Translations under genes and position numbers: made by a program
Shown here: one piece after another, positions 46,100 to 57,950 of the stretch
Numbering within the stretch: position 1 is the first letter of the stretch
Layout of the letters: every line of letters starts with the position of its first letter
The notes under the pieces: generated by a model
Seen by the model: the letters and a program-made list of their open reading frames with translations, nothing else
The model's database searches: none
Told to the model about the DNA's origin: nothing
Source of the DNA: Melitaea cinxia
Lineage: Eukaryota; Arthropoda; Insecta; Lepidoptera; Nymphalidae
NCBI RefSeq assembly: GCF_905220565.1
Contig: NC_059398.1
Coordinates: 17,257,210-17,321,209, forward strand
Reading direction: 5' to 3'
Length of the DNA stretch: 64,000 bases

Positions 46100-46468
46100 G
46101 TTTGAATTATATGAAATATTTAAATTAAAATCTAATTTACTGTCTATATTTCTATAACTATCTACTATATAACGGCGAGCCTGACGGGATGCAGGTTCCC
46201 GGGGACAAGGCTTTTCGTGATGAAAAATCTTGAGGATAAAATGACTTAGGATAGAAGGAAGCAACACGAGAAAGATTCAAGTGTACTTACATATGTTTCA
46301 TCTCTGGCTCTTTTTCGTGAATCGATGCTTGGATTCTCCACTCAGCTTGGCAGCTCCGTAGATTCTGGATACTCGTAGCGTGACTTGACAGCCTCCCGGG
46401 CGACTCGCGAACGCGAATATCGATATGAGAAAATTCTAATGCTCGCGAACCGGCCCGCGAGTATCCTA
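46100..46468 (-). other. Errantivirus 5' leader
   Basis: Untranslated stretch between primer site and gag ATG. It would hold the packaging signal and probably the splice donor for env. The minus frame 46287-46520 has no domain. Confidence 0.5.
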
Positions 46469-46481
46469 CCTGACTGCGCCA
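46469..46481 (-). promoter_or_regulatory. Primer-binding site, tRNA-Ser type
   Basis: Minus strand TGGCGCAGTCAGG starts at the LTR edge. The first ten bases complement a tRNA-Ser 3' end (GACTGCGCCA), the primer class described for 17.6/297-type errantiviruses. Confidence 0.75.
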
Positions 46482-46812
46482 ATTACGTTTACTGCAGCCG
46501 ATGGATCGAAAAAAAACCAAAATGACTTAAAAAATACTTTAATTAATTAAAATAAAATTACAATTAAGAGAGGTGAAACCTATTCGATGCGAGAATTAGG
46601 AATGACAAAATTTTGTATAAAAATTAATAATGAAATTAAATTTAAAATATGACGAAATCGCTGCGTCGGCGGCTCGTGGCTGGACGGACGTTGCGACATG
46701 GGCTGCATCGGTTTTCCGTTGTTTATTGAATATGGATATTAAATGCATGCTCGGCATTTTCATGGATGAGCTTAGGGTACTGTATGATAGATAGTACGGT
46801 TCCGTACTTAAC
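46480..46812 (-). repeat. Errantivirus 5' LTR
   Basis: 333 bp matching 33185-33517. It would carry the promoter of the errantivirus. The target duplication ATGT follows at 46813-46816. The 72-codon minus frame here and its twin at 33301 arise from the LTR and are not genes. Confidence 0.92.
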
Positions 46813-46935
46813 ATGTCTGTTTATCGAAAAAAAAAATAGCTATACTAGTCGGCTGTTACCTATAACACAAGAATTAAGTTACTTACTTTAGGAACAGATG
46901 ACCGTCTGTGTATGTTGTAAATATTTATTTATTTA
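46813..46935 (+). mobile_element. tRNA-derived SINE, 3' half
   Basis: 'atgtctgtttatcgaaaaaaaa', 'agtcggctgttacctataacacaag', 'ttacttactttaggaacagatgaccg' and a (TTTA)n tail continue the SINE that starts at 33062. Confidence 0.85.
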
Positions 46936-47124
46936 CTTGATTTAAATAACAAAACGCTAAAACCACGACATAAGTTATTGCTTCCTATTATATTGTGAAA
47001 TCGCTGTAAAAGTTCACATTCACCGCTACTAAGAGGTGTCAGCTTCAGACGTTTTACAAAATTTCACTCATATTTTTTTTTTTCATACCCCAACTCTTAT
47101 ATCTTTTTAAAGGAGTAAATTTAA

Positions 47125-47285
47125 AAAAATGTTCATGACTTATATACGCACGTAAGAAGTTATACTTCATTGGCTAACTTTACGTTGCTAACTTCATGTG
47201 TCGGGTTTTTGGGACGCGTGCGCATTGTAAAAAATTATCTCATCAATTTCCCCCAACGCGCCAAAGAAGTATAACTTCAAACAAT
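47125..47285 (-). repeat. Family H element
   Basis: On the minus strand it begins 'gaagttatacttctttggcgcgttggggg' and ends 'gaagtataacttcttacgtgcgtatataag'. Each end carries its own GAAGTnnnACTTC palindrome. The middle has 'gcgcacgcgtcccaaaaacccgacac'. Positions 47286-49070 downstream contain no supported gene; an (ATAA)n tract lies at 47440-47465. Confidence 0.55.
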
Positions 47286-49077
47286 TCACAGTCTAAAATC
47301 AAATCCAAAAAAAAAACAAACAATAAGAAAGGAAGGAAGAGATCGCTATAAGCGATAAGGCCGCCTTTGCATACATTATTTGTTTTTGTATCAAATCGTT
47401 CTAAAATGTATCTTCTTTTTTGTGTGTGCAATAAAATTTAATAAATAAAATAAATAAATAAATAAACAATCTTATCCACTGCATAACAGACTCGCAGACT
47501 AAAAAAACGCCAAACGTTATACCTAACGTAACTTAACAAGGAATATTAATATATGTAAATAAGGGGGAAAGGATACCCGTATGTAACATATTGAAACGTT
47601 TTACGTTTTCAGCCCGAAATATCCTCGCTTTGGTAATGTGAAAAATAGGAATACCCAAGTATAGGAAAAATTTATTAGCGCGCATTTAGAATGTGATACC
47701 TCTCAGATGGCTGTTTTAGCAACTTTTTTTGTTTACATTTAGTATTGTGTATACAGTCTTTGATTCGGTTTGTGTAAAAATTATATTTTAAGATATTAAA
47801 GCTTTTTTTTTATACAACTAGGACGACAAACAAGCGTACAGCTCATGTAATAAATTCATATATATATATGCAAAATTTTGTATTTTATCAAAAATACAAA
47901 GAATCTTAACGAAAAACATATTTCAACGGTGTGACAAAAATCATTGTTGAATTATCCGCACACCGGCATTCGAAATCGTATTCACAATATCACAAATAAG
48001 TCAATAGCATAATTATAACAATTTAACAGTGACAATACGATCAACATTTTCACACAACTACCCAACAAGTTCACAAGTCAATCAACCATAAAATAATATA
48101 GTCGCAGTAGCTTGTGGATACACAGGGGATAATGTAATAAAAATTTATTAGCGATAAGAAATGTACCAACAAAATTAGCAAATATCTTTTCTTAAAGAAA
48201 AAAATGAATTACCAATTGTTACAAAGTTGACAAATATTTTGAACTGTTTGATAAAATAATCAAGTTATATGAAAAAAAAAAAAAATCAAAGTAAGGTGAT
48301 TACTAAATTTATATGCAATTAAAATCGTATACCGTAATCGTAAAATCGTAAAACAAGGAAGTACTAACGCCGCGTGTCGCCACGAGTCTTCGTTGTAACG
48401 CGTGACCCCAATATTAATTTTATATCCGCAATTTTAAACTTTCCTAATAAATTGTATTCAATATATTTGTCAATCAATATCCGATATCATCATCGATCGG
48501 TATTGTCTCATTAGAATAAGTTTAATTGTAATTTTTATTACTTTTAAATAAAGTATTAAAAATCTTGTTTTTTTTAAGACTTGCGACTAACATCAACGTA
48601 ATACATAACATAATAAAAAACAATTAAAAAAAACCCAATACCATATAAATAAAACTACACGATAAATTCAACAAAATGAATACATACATTTTCCTATTGT
48701 GACATTTCAATTCACTGTTATACGAGTCACAATACAAGCAACGACGGGGACAATTTTTCACCCATAAAAAGGGTTAATATTGGGTAGCGCGGGACATTAA
48801 TGTCGAAGGCATAAAAAAACACGATAATAATTTGTGCGACAGGTCAGCGACGATCGTACGTTACAGGTGCGTTTGTTGCTTTTATCGAGCAATATCATCC
48901 TTTTCCGTTCGAGCTGGGGTAAAAATTTTAATATTTTTAAACGGTTTTCGATATATGAATGAGTAAGTGTTTCTGATAGGAATGTTGGTTGTAGTTTTTT
49001 TTTTGAATTTATTAATTATTGCATAATCGAATTCTGGTCGCATATTTTTATTCTGTATCAGTCACTTCTTCCTGTCA

Positions 49078-49170
49078 CATCACTTCAGCCTATCGAAGTA
49101 CACTGCTAGATATAGGTCTCTCCAAGTTCACGCCAGACATGCCGTTTTTCCGCAATCCTCATCCAGCCTG
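49078..49170 (-). repeat. RTE-like LINE 3' fragment
   Basis: 'cagcctatcgaagtacactgctagatataggtctctccaagttcacgccagacatgccg' is a diverged inverted LINE tail. The 123-codon plus frame 49019-49390 runs antisense across it and has no domain. Confidence 0.6.
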
Positions 49171-49399
49171 TTGTCACATGCGTGAAGTTGGAGTTTTAAT
49201 CGATACATTTTCAGAAATCAACCATGTTTTGCGCAATTGTCTTAAATTTCCAATCCATAAAAACTTTTTACAAGTATCAAAAACATTTAAAACAATTTGT
49301 CTTGAATTGACCCAACCGTCCTGGATTTTTCGCTTAGCATTTAGGGATTCATTTTTAGATTGTATAAAAATTATTTATAATAATTATTAATTTATACAT

Positions 49400-49510
49400 T
49401 TTTATAATAATATACATCAGTTGACTGTTACCTATAATGCAGATATTAACATGCGTACAATAGAATCAGACAACTATGTGTGTATGTGAAGACTGGTATT
49501 TGTAACTATA
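49400..49510 (+). mobile_element. tRNA-derived SINE, 3' fragment
   Basis: 'catcagttgactgttacctataatgcagatattaac' and 'caactatgtgtgtatgtgaag' match the SINE 3' half with several substitutions. Confidence 0.5.
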
Positions 49511-49547
49511 CGGAAGCGTATCTTTCAACTGAGTTCTATATTATCTG

Positions 49548-49812
49548 TTAACTGAGGTAGGACACAGCAGGAAATGTCTCGCTCAAAATCTGGAGCAGCG
49601 CGTCTGGGGAAGTACCTCAACCTTACATAAAATCACTGCTAAATAATACTGCATTCAAGCAGTGCTGTGTGACCAAAGCTCCTGGGAGAGATTGGGGGTA
49701 GGTTTGGCGAAAGGCTAGCAATACTTCTGATATTACACGCTTCTACAAGCCACGGTAATCGCTTGCTATCATGTGAGCTGTACTCTTCTTTGCCGACCCA
49801 GTTGTATAAAAA
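49548..49812 (+). repeat. REP-A copy, diverged
   Basis: It runs 'ttaactgaggtaggacacagcaggaaatg' to 'ctttgccgacccagttgtataaaaaa', with many substitutions compared with 50852-51140. It lies just upstream of the truncated RTE-like copy. The overlapping minus 82-codon frame is spurious. Confidence 0.65.
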
Positions 49813-49894
49813 ACTCCTAGAAAATAATTCTGTACTAGAATTGATACAGCCAGTAGATGCCATCACGCCTGGCTTTATAAGAGGCACGTCAAAG

Positions 49895-50425
49895 TCGACC
49901 GTAAAAATATTTTTTTTATGTGTATATCGGTCTTGGTCTTCGTCGAGTCTTCACTTCGAAGATTCCGCAATGCTTGAAGACAAAAGTCTTCGAGCAATGC
50001 GTCCTGCCTGTGTTAACATACGGAGCCGAGACGTGGACACTGACGAAGGGACTGGTCCACAAGTTTAAAGTCGCTCAACGTGCAATGGAACGGGCTATGC
50101 TTGGGGTCTCTCTCAAAGATAAGATAAGAAATGAGACTATCTGCGAGAGAACGAAAGTAACCGACATGGCCCACAGATTTAGCAAGTTGAAGTGGCAGTG
50201 GGCTGGCCATCTGTGTCGCAGGACTGATGGTCGTTGGAGCAGACGGGTCCTGGAGTGGAGGCCGCGTCTTGGCAAACGCAGTGTGGGATGTCCTCCGACC
50301 CGTTGGACCGACGATTTACGTAAGATTGCCGGTGTAGGCTGGATGAGGATTGCGGAAAACCGGGATGTTTGGCGCGAACTTGGGGAGGCCTATGTCCAGC
50401 AGTGGACTGCAATAGGCTGAGCTGA
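49895..50425 (+). mobile_element. RTE-like LINE, 5'-truncated, RT C-terminal frame retained
   Basis: Positions 49920-50420 keep a 166-codon open frame that is the C-terminal, post-catalytic part of an RTE-clade endonuclease-RT polyprotein. It contains LTYGAETWTLTK, QRAMERAMLGVSL, KWQWAGHLCRRTDGRWSRRV, PPTRWTDDL and a terminal LGEAYVQQWTAIG. The endonuclease and the RT catalytic core are missing. The apparent Met is not a native start. The element ends 'gtccagcagtggactgcaataggctg'. It is a dead copy, but recent enough to keep its frame. Confidence 0.8.
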
Positions 50426-50851
50426 TCGATGTTGGTAAATTGGAATAGTTGCTTCCTATTTTGGTAAGGTATTGATTTTGACGATCACTCTGGTATAGTG
50501 GTGTAGGCGCCTAAACATAGTTAGTTCATCATGGGTTTGATTATGGATTTTGCATTGCATGATGAAACTATCTTTACCAGTTTTTTCAGTAAAATTATTA
50601 ACACTTGTTTTGTTGTTCGTAAAATTTTATGGACGTTATTTCACATTAGGTTTGTATAAATTAGTTTTTTTTTGATCACATTATATTTTAATTTTTTATT
50701 ATTTTTATATTTACTTTTCAAAAAATAAAACAAACTTATTGTGCTGTTGCGTGAAATAGAGTATCTTAGTTCAAAAGTGTATTCAATTAATATCACAATT
50801 TTTGTTACGATAAATCAAATATTACATTTTAAACTGTGGTTTTAATACTGA

Positions 50852-51140
50852 CATACAACTGAGGTAGGGCACAGCAGGAATTTCCTGCTCAAAATATGGA
50901 GCAGCCCAATTGGGGTAGTACCTCGACCTTAGAGAAGATCACAGCAAAATAATACTGTTTTCAAGCAGTATTGTGTTCCTGTTGGTGAGTAAGGTGACCA
51001 GAGCTCCTGGGGGGATTGGGGATTGGGTCGGCAACGCGCTTGCGATGCTTCTGGTGTTGCAGGTGTCTATAAGCTACGGTAATCGCTTACCATCAGGTGA
51101 GTCGTACGCTTGTTTGCCGACCTAGTGACATAAAAAAAAA
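50852..51140 (+). repeat. REP-A copy, near full length
   Basis: It runs 'aactgaggtagggcacagcaggaatttcctgc' to 'gtacgcttgtttgccgacctagtgacat' plus A tail, and is almost identical to 22428-22705. Positions 51141-52055 downstream hold no recognised feature. Confidence 0.8.
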
Positions 51141-52059
51141 AAATAATAGTGTCAACAGTTTTATCACTTTCATGCGAAAATTACTTATATTTTTAGTAGT
51201 CATTGATGAATAACGTCATGCTGCTACGGTTCGTAGCAGTACGATATGGTTCTAGTGCTACGAATAGAGTGCAGCTAGGTATCTTTGTACCCATTTTTAT
51301 TTCAGAATTGTAATACTGTATTATTTTTATCTTTAAAAATAAAAGTATTATTTACATCTTTTATTCAATAACATTAATTCTAGGTGCATTAAAAAAAATT
51401 CTCGAGAACCTATTTTTAAGTCTTTTTACTGGGGAATCAAAGTTCACTCAATTAACAAACATTGAAAATAAACTCGAGTAAAGTTGCGCGTGACGACTTG
51501 TTTATAAAAATTGTATTGGTTAAGTCTTAGTAGAAAATAATAATTTATGAGAGCGAAGTTTTTATACAATAAACTATCTCTAGTAAAATAAAAAGTTTGA
51601 TAATATTAAACAACTTAAATTGCCAACGAAAAGAGAAAACCTTTTATTCATTGTTTTTTATACACGAACTTTATCTGATTATGTGGGTAGTTAGACATTT
51701 CTCTTAAAAGAGGGGACTCCCCTACATTACAAGAAGCAGGTGTTTTTTATCGCTTCCAGTCATTATTCGTTCTCCTTATCCACGTTAAAATGTATTTATA
51801 GCGTTTTAATAATATTTACAGCGTAGTCGATATTTATGTTGTTCACAAATCACATTGATACCTAAAGTTACGCTAATATTATAAATATAAGGAAAATGCT
51901 TGTTTTGCATTGTAATAATTATGATTTCAAATTAAGTACTAACTTTCAGACCACGACAAGCATCTGTATGACCAATACATATTTGTAATTAGCGAAGATC
52001 GAACACATGACCCCTGGTGAACCAATCAGATGCCGTGACCACTATGTTAACGCAAACTT

Positions 52060-52330
52060 TTAACTGAATTAGGGAACAGTAGGAAATATTATGTTCAAAA
52101 TATTGTGCAGCCCGACTGGGAAGTACCTCAACCTTACAGAAGATTACAGCTTAATATTATTGCTTTTAAGGAGTGTTGTGAGTGAGGTGGCCAAAACTCC
52201 TGAGAGTGATTGAGGGTAATGGCGGCTAAACGCTTGCGATGCTACTAGTGTTACAGGCGTCTATAGGCTAGAAACTAGTGTTTGCCCACCGTAACCAGCT
52301 GTATAAAAAATCAGTTGTATAAAAAAATGT
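52060..52330 (+). repeat. REP-A copy, diverged
   Basis: 'actgaattagggaacagtaggaaat', 'gcagcccgactgggaagtacctcaaccttacagaagattacagc', 'cgcttgcgatgctactagtgttacaggcgtctata'. The tail 'cagctgtataaaaaatcagttgtataaaaaaatg' is duplicated. Positions 52331-53377 have no supported gene; the 125-codon plus frame 52866-53243 has no domain. Confidence 0.65.
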
Positions 52331-53377
52331 GCGATAACATACATATACAATAAAGTAAACAGCAAAGGAATACAAATTTTATAAGTTGTGTAATTTCCTA
52401 TTGTTGAATTTCATTTCGTGAAAGCGTTGCGGATTCGAAAACACACGACCTAAACACGAACTACTAGACCAAAAGTAACATCTTTATAACCTATACTATT
52501 ATTTATTGCGCTGCGATAAACCAGCAACGAACGTGTGGATCGAGGGTCATCGACGTTCATGTTTAATAAGCTTCTAGTGCTATCGACATCCCATCTGTAA
52601 TGGTGAACATATTTCATCCAGTGTCAAATCTGCTCATTTACAAATAATTTTATTACATGTCAAATATATATTATTTTTTTAATATTTCATCTATACATAT
52701 AATATATGTATAGATAAAATACAAAACTTTTTCTTTTTCCTTCTTTAAAAAATAAAAAACAATATCTCGCCTACCAGATTCATCTTATCGTAGTCCTATT
52801 CTGCTAATAGGCATCTCTATATTTGCGCTAAATACTTCGGTTCTCTGTAGTTCTTATTCAGTCTAATGACAAGTAAAAAAAATGTAATGTGTAGATTATT
52901 TACCCAAATGATGAAGAGCAGCTTGGACAACGATTTCATAAACCTTGTCTTTGATAGGAAATACATCACAGCTATAGGTCGGTTCATATATAATGTACGA
53001 AATTGCAATAGAAAACTTAATGAATATGCCGAGGTCAGCATGACCAATAATAGGGAATATTTAATAGACCGTGCGCCATCGACGTGGCTCCATTTAGGTC
53101 CATTTAGCATCAATCGAATCCATTTCGGCCCATTTGGGCCAAAAACGGGAAAGAGTAATTGTCCGCGTACGTACTCTTGTTCTTCGAGTTTTTTCGTAAG
53201 ATTTATTTGGGAATGTCAAAAGTGTTGCAATAAAGTGTTTTAATGTTAGCTTTCAATTCAGACTTTTTATTAATCGAAAGGAAAGCTGCTGCATAATTTG
53301 TAAAAAAGTTTTAGAATCAAGTACAGTAAATCAATACAATTTCAATTTAGGAATTTTTGTTATTACCTGATAATAAT

Positions 53378-53600
53378 AAACTGAGGAGCATAAAAGGAAA
53401 TGTCCTGACCAAAATCTGTAGCAGCACAACTGGGAAAGTAACGTGACTTTACAGAAGATCACAGCTAAATAATAGTACTTTCAAGCAGTGTTGTGTTCCT
53501 GTGATGAGTAATGTGACCAGAAATCCATTGGGGGTAAGGTCGGCAATGCGCTTACGATGCTTCTGGTATTGCAGGTGTCTATTAGTTATTATATTTTAGG
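53378..53600 (+). repeat. REP-A copy, 3'-truncated
   Basis: 'aaactgaggagcataaaaggaaatgtcctgacc' to 'gcttctggtattgcaggtgtctatta'. The terminal block is missing. Positions 53601-55640 hold no recognised feature. Confidence 0.6.
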
Positions 53601-55646
53601 CTTAAGGAAAGCCTGGGTTATACAAAAATAATTTTAGACAGGTAAGGAAAATTAAGTTACAACTGAGTTTTTTTTAATTTTTTTTCCATAATTTAACAAA
53701 TAATCTTGCTAAGTGTTATATCATTATCATTTTCGAATCCTTATTAAAGGCGCCAACTTTTAAAGTTTCTTGCCAAGCTCATGTAGTACATTTTTTTTTC
53801 AGTAAAGTCATGTAAAACTGGGCAAAGTATTGATTAACATGCCAGAAAGTTAATCTGTATTACGACTCAAATCATATCAAATTAATTTGATAATTAACCC
53901 GTAACCCATCCAACTGCTGCCGACAGTAAACTTGGTAAAACTCGTGATTACCAGTTAGAAACGAGAAACTTGCTTTGGTTTGACGCTTCAATGGGAATAT
54001 AGCGCGATAAACAGCTATATTATGCTATTCGTCTACAATAGTATCTAATATATTTATGAGAATTTATAATAAGAAGCGGATTTCTTGTAAGTATTTCATT
54101 ACAAACCTGAGATAAAATAGAGCTGTAAGACAAAAAAAAGAGCATAAATACCGAACTGTCTAAAAAATAAAATAATGACTCCATTCAGTAATAGCCATCA
54201 TTTGAAAATCGACCCAAAAATTACACTACATAGTACTATATAGCGTCAAGTCTAGTGAAAAACTAGTCTAAATAACCCAAAAGTTACCGGACGTGGGGCT
54301 AACGAGCCGGTTAGATTTTTAACCCGAAACCGGGTCCGAAGCGATTGTTTTTGTCCACGAAATTTTAAAGTTGTTAACGTGCGAAATGTTTCGGGTTCAA
54401 CTAAAAGTTTTCGGTCAAGGTAATTGATTTGTCAATTAGTTACAAATTTAAGGGTAAAATGTTAATTGCGAATGTTGTAAAAATGTTTTTTTGGGTAAAA
54501 TTGTGTAGTGTATGATTTAAGTTTTGATGTATAGATTACATTTTGATGATGTATGATGTTTTAATAGACACGATTTCGAAGAACGTACTTGACAAATATT
54601 TGTATAAATTATACAGATATTTGTTGTGATTTTAACGTTTGCTTTTACATTGCATGATATTCCAGAACCCCACACACTATGATGTAAATACTTTGTCGCG
54701 GGGGTCGAAAATGTTAATCGTTATTATATATTGGAGATCGCTGAGTGTAATGCATTAATATTATACTTATTACCCACACGCAAAAATACAGTCAAGACAC
54801 TTCATCCTTGTGTGCGTTCTTCACTTACCAGTCATAAACAAAACTCCTATTACTAATTCTAGGTACATTTATTTGAAATGTAAACAGAAATCGAGATTTA
54901 CAAGCTTGTTTAACTCACGTGTAATTCAATACAAACATAATACCAGGATAGCGATCTCATTTCCTCAACGAATTAAACATGGCGGATAAGCTGTTTGATT
55001 GCCGCGGTAAACATTTCTACTGTGCGTGTCTTACAATTAATGTTTATGTGTAAGAATGGTTTAAGTAACGAGTGATTAAGGGTTCTATTGAGTTAACTTT
55101 TAACCCACTTCAAAAAACGAGCTAGTTCTCAATTATCAAACGCTCTTAATAAACAATTTCTCTCATATAGTTCTAGAATAATATTACGTGTATATTTTAT
55201 GAACTTTAACGTCGTAGAAATTCGTTTGGGAAACTATAAATTTCAGCATTCGTTTTGGGTCACACTGTAAAAATTCGATTTAAAAACTGATATTTCTTGA
55301 TATTCCTTACAAATGTGAAATTCCGTCGTGCACTTTTCGTATATAAAATTGGATTTTGAAAATGGAACATAATTTTTAAAAATGTATGCAAATTGCCAGC
55401 TCTAAATATTATGGGATTTTATTTAAAATAAAAAAACTTTTTTTTATTACAATAAAAACTTGTCTACCTGCGTTATAGGCTAAAAACATGATACTATGAG
55501 TCTTTAAACGGAATTTCATAAATGCAGGTTAAATTGAAAGGGTTTTTAATACTGTATATTTGTGTCGGAATTGTAATTCCGTTGAAAGTCTGTCATATTG
55601 ATGCATTGTTTTTGAATATTGTGAATTGTATAGTGGTCGTTTTTAG

Positions 55647-55746
55647 CGTTGATCCTGCGGCAGATTCATTACGGGAAGTGCAGGCTTACGGCTCGACGCA
55701 CCATTTTGTGCCGATACCAATTTACTTAATGCCCGAAACGGAGTGA
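55647..55746 (+). CDS. Candidate terminal coding exon, unidentified
   Basis: An acceptor-like 'gtcgtttttAG' ends at 55646. It is followed by a 100-bp GC-richer open segment encoding a C-terminal peptide (contains VDPAADSLREVQAYGSTHH, ends in YLMPETE) and TGA at 55744-55746. The sequence is not shared with any repeat family here. The opposite strand is also open across this stretch (part of a 153-codon minus frame ending at 55643), so strand and reality are both uncertain. Not recognised. Confidence 0.3.
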
Positions 55747-55749
55747 TCG

Positions 55750-56900
55750 CGTCGAGAGTCGAGAAGGTTCTTTGGATTGCATTACTGATCTCAAGACAGT
55801 ATTCAATTTGAAAGAAAAAATATATTTTTAAATTAATTCTTTTGTTCAAATATTTTAAACTTGCCCTTATAAATATTGATATCGCAGTTCTCTTTTTTAG
55901 TGTTAGGTTAGGACTTACCTTAAGAAAAAAAAAGAATCGAATACAAAAGTAACCCATTGACATACACACAATGTTTTCTCCTGGTTTCGTACAGGCAAAG
56001 ACTAAGAAAGTTAGTATGTTGCATAACACCAATATGTTAGATAAACTTAACTTGATATCAATAAAGTTATAAATAAGTCTCACTTCTGAAATTAACGGCA
56101 ACATTGTGATTTATGGAATAAAATTTTAAACGCGATTCAAATTACATGCTACCAATGATTTAATGTCGCTTAAATTAGTACGTAAGACGTAATGGTTAAT
56201 TACTTAAGGAAATACGCACTTTGCAAATTATATAAAACTAGGTAAGTCTGATAATGCGAATAATATGCCGATTTATAAAGTACTGAGATATAAGTTAGAT
56301 AAAACCGTCAATAGTAACCCATTCTCAATCGGCGTAAACTCAGACAGTTATGTGCACGCATTTATTTCTATACAAAAGGATGTACAAAAACAAATTATAA
56401 TCGTGCAAAAGACAAGAGAAGTACTTAGAGACTTAAAGAAAACCCTGTCAGGTGCTTTTGAAGTTTAAACCAATTTTGTATGTTTATGTATGCGTAAAAG
56501 TCATTAAGAGGTACCTAGTCACCTGTCGTCAGTTATCTAAGGGCTTACGAAAGCAATTATAAGTTTCCTTGAAGTTTGACACGTACATAAATTACGATGA
56601 TCGTATTTAGTCGAAGGTTCTAGAAGCGCTCCTTGCGTAAGTACGTTAATACGTTGAAAAATTCGAATCGTTTGTACTTAGGTTATTTGAATTAGTTTTC
56701 TAAGTAATTAACGATTTCGTTTGTTTAGGCGGATGTATATGAGAATTACGCTTGTCACTTCAATATTTGAAATGAATCGTTCACAAAAAATATCGTGTTT
56801 GTTGTTTAAATCGGTTGGAATGAGTTTGAAATAAAAATAATTTTACTACGATTACGGTGTACGATTGTTTGCTAACCTGTTTATATAAAAAAGCATGTTT
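55750..56900. other. No gene recognised
   Basis: A 67-codon plus frame at 56265-56468 starts with ATG and encodes a lysine-rich peptide without a domain. Nothing else was seen. Confidence 0.35.
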
Positions 56901-56904
56901 CATC

Positions 56905-57070
56905 ACATGCAGCGTCTTCGGTGCTACAAAGCCAGCCCTGTGCTCACCAACCCGCCTGCCCAGCGTGGTAACTATGGGCAAAACACATGAGTTCACGCCT
57001 TTTTCGGCGTAAACTTCTGGAGGCCTATATCCAGTAGTGGACTGCGAAAGGCTAATGTGATGTGTGATCA
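56905..57070 (+). mobile_element. REP-B, 5'-truncated
   Basis: 'gcagcgtcttcggtgctacaaagccagccctg' to 'ggcctatatccagtagtggactgcgaaaggctaatgtgatgtg'. This is the 3' half of REP-B, including the LINE-like tail. Confidence 0.65.
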
Positions 57071-57539
57071 CATGGCTCTATAGTGTGTAGACGCTTGATG
57101 GATAACTTCCCTATTAAGCGTAACGATCATCTCCAAGTATTTACAAACACATACATATATAATAAAGCAACCCACACCAATAAACATCCAAAAAAGAAAC
57201 AAAAATTCACACAAAATGAGGATTAACGTAACTTTCACACATATCAGAACAGTTGACAAACTACAACCAAGAACGAGTATTGTATAGCCGTAATATTGAA
57301 CGGTAACGTCGCTCGTTTTAATTGAAATAATAATGCGAGCCATGTCGAAACAGTATTGAAAGCAAATAAAATGTACGTTCGAATTAAATCCACGACTGTA
57401 TCACTGCGGACGCGATCCCGTATCGTAATCCCGGCGTTATAGTTCTCGCTGTTGATAAAAATGAGAATGACGAGCGGTGTGGCGGGTACCAATGTCGTGA
57501 TAAAATCCAGCCAAACGCGAGCTGGAGGGGTTCTGTATT

Positions 57540-57745
57540 TTTATACGAGGGAGGCACAGAAGCGTAGAGCCCACCTGAAGGTAAGCGGTTACAGTAGCAT
57601 ATGGACGCCTGTTGCACCAGAAGTATCATACTTTGCTGATCCTAACACCCAACACCCGTCCGCAGGAGGTTTGGTCAACTTATTCACCACAGTAACACAA
57701 CACTACTTGAAAGCAACATTTAAATATAATATTTAGCTGTGATCT
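57540..57745 (-). repeat. REP-A copy
   Basis: Inverted and diverged: 'acctgaaggtaagcggttacagtagcatatgga', 'tgttgcaccagaag', 'aacacaacactacttgaaagcaacatttaaatataatatttagctgtgatc'. The overlapping minus frames at 57244-57629 have no domain. Confidence 0.6.
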
Positions 57746-57762
57746 TTGTTTTCGAGAGTTTT

Positions 57763-57783
57763 AGAAAGAAAGAAAGAAAGAAA
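57763..57783. repeat. (GAAA)n microsatellite
   Basis: Tetranucleotide run 'gaaagaaagaaagaaagaaa'. Confidence 0.9.
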
Positions 57784-57869
57784 CATGTTTATTCGGAGCA
57801 CCACTCAAAAAGTTTCAGTTTTAGACAAATTCCTGGATTTTTACTGTCGTAAATATGTAATAAGCAGTT

Positions 57870-57950
57870 TTAGCTTTGATTTTACGTAAGTCCTAGGTAC
57901 TGCCCCAGTCAAGCTGTTCATGATTTGGAGCAGGTTATTTTCGCTTTGCC
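57870..57950 (-). repeat. REP-A 5' end
   Basis: 'gtaagtcctaggtactgccccagtcaagctgttcatgatttggagcaggttattttcgc' is the inverted first 70 bases of the family. The hairpin at 57951 begins where the family similarity ends. Confidence 0.55.

Larger units (their letters stand above)
33185..46812 (-). mobile_element. Errantivirus-type (Ty3/gypsy, env-bearing) LTR retroelement, nested host of a BEL element
   Basis: Two 333-bp LTRs (33185-33517, 46480-46812) are flanked by ATGT. The order on the minus strand is 5' LTR, tRNA-Ser-type primer site, gag, pol, env, polypurine tract, 3' LTR. Subtracting the BEL insertion and its 5-bp duplication leaves about 7.6 kb, the usual size for gypsy/17.6/TED-class errantiviruses. 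The LTRs differ at one position by eye (T at 33456 against C at the matching site near 46751). Coding frames are open apart from the BEL insertion. The insertion is recent; this copy is inactivated by the nested element. Confidence 0.93.

Noticed and set aside
55643..56104. 153-codon minus frame
   Set aside because: Most of it is AT-rich low-complexity sequence with Phe runs and no domain. Only its C-terminal end overlaps the GC-rich island discussed as an exon candidate.
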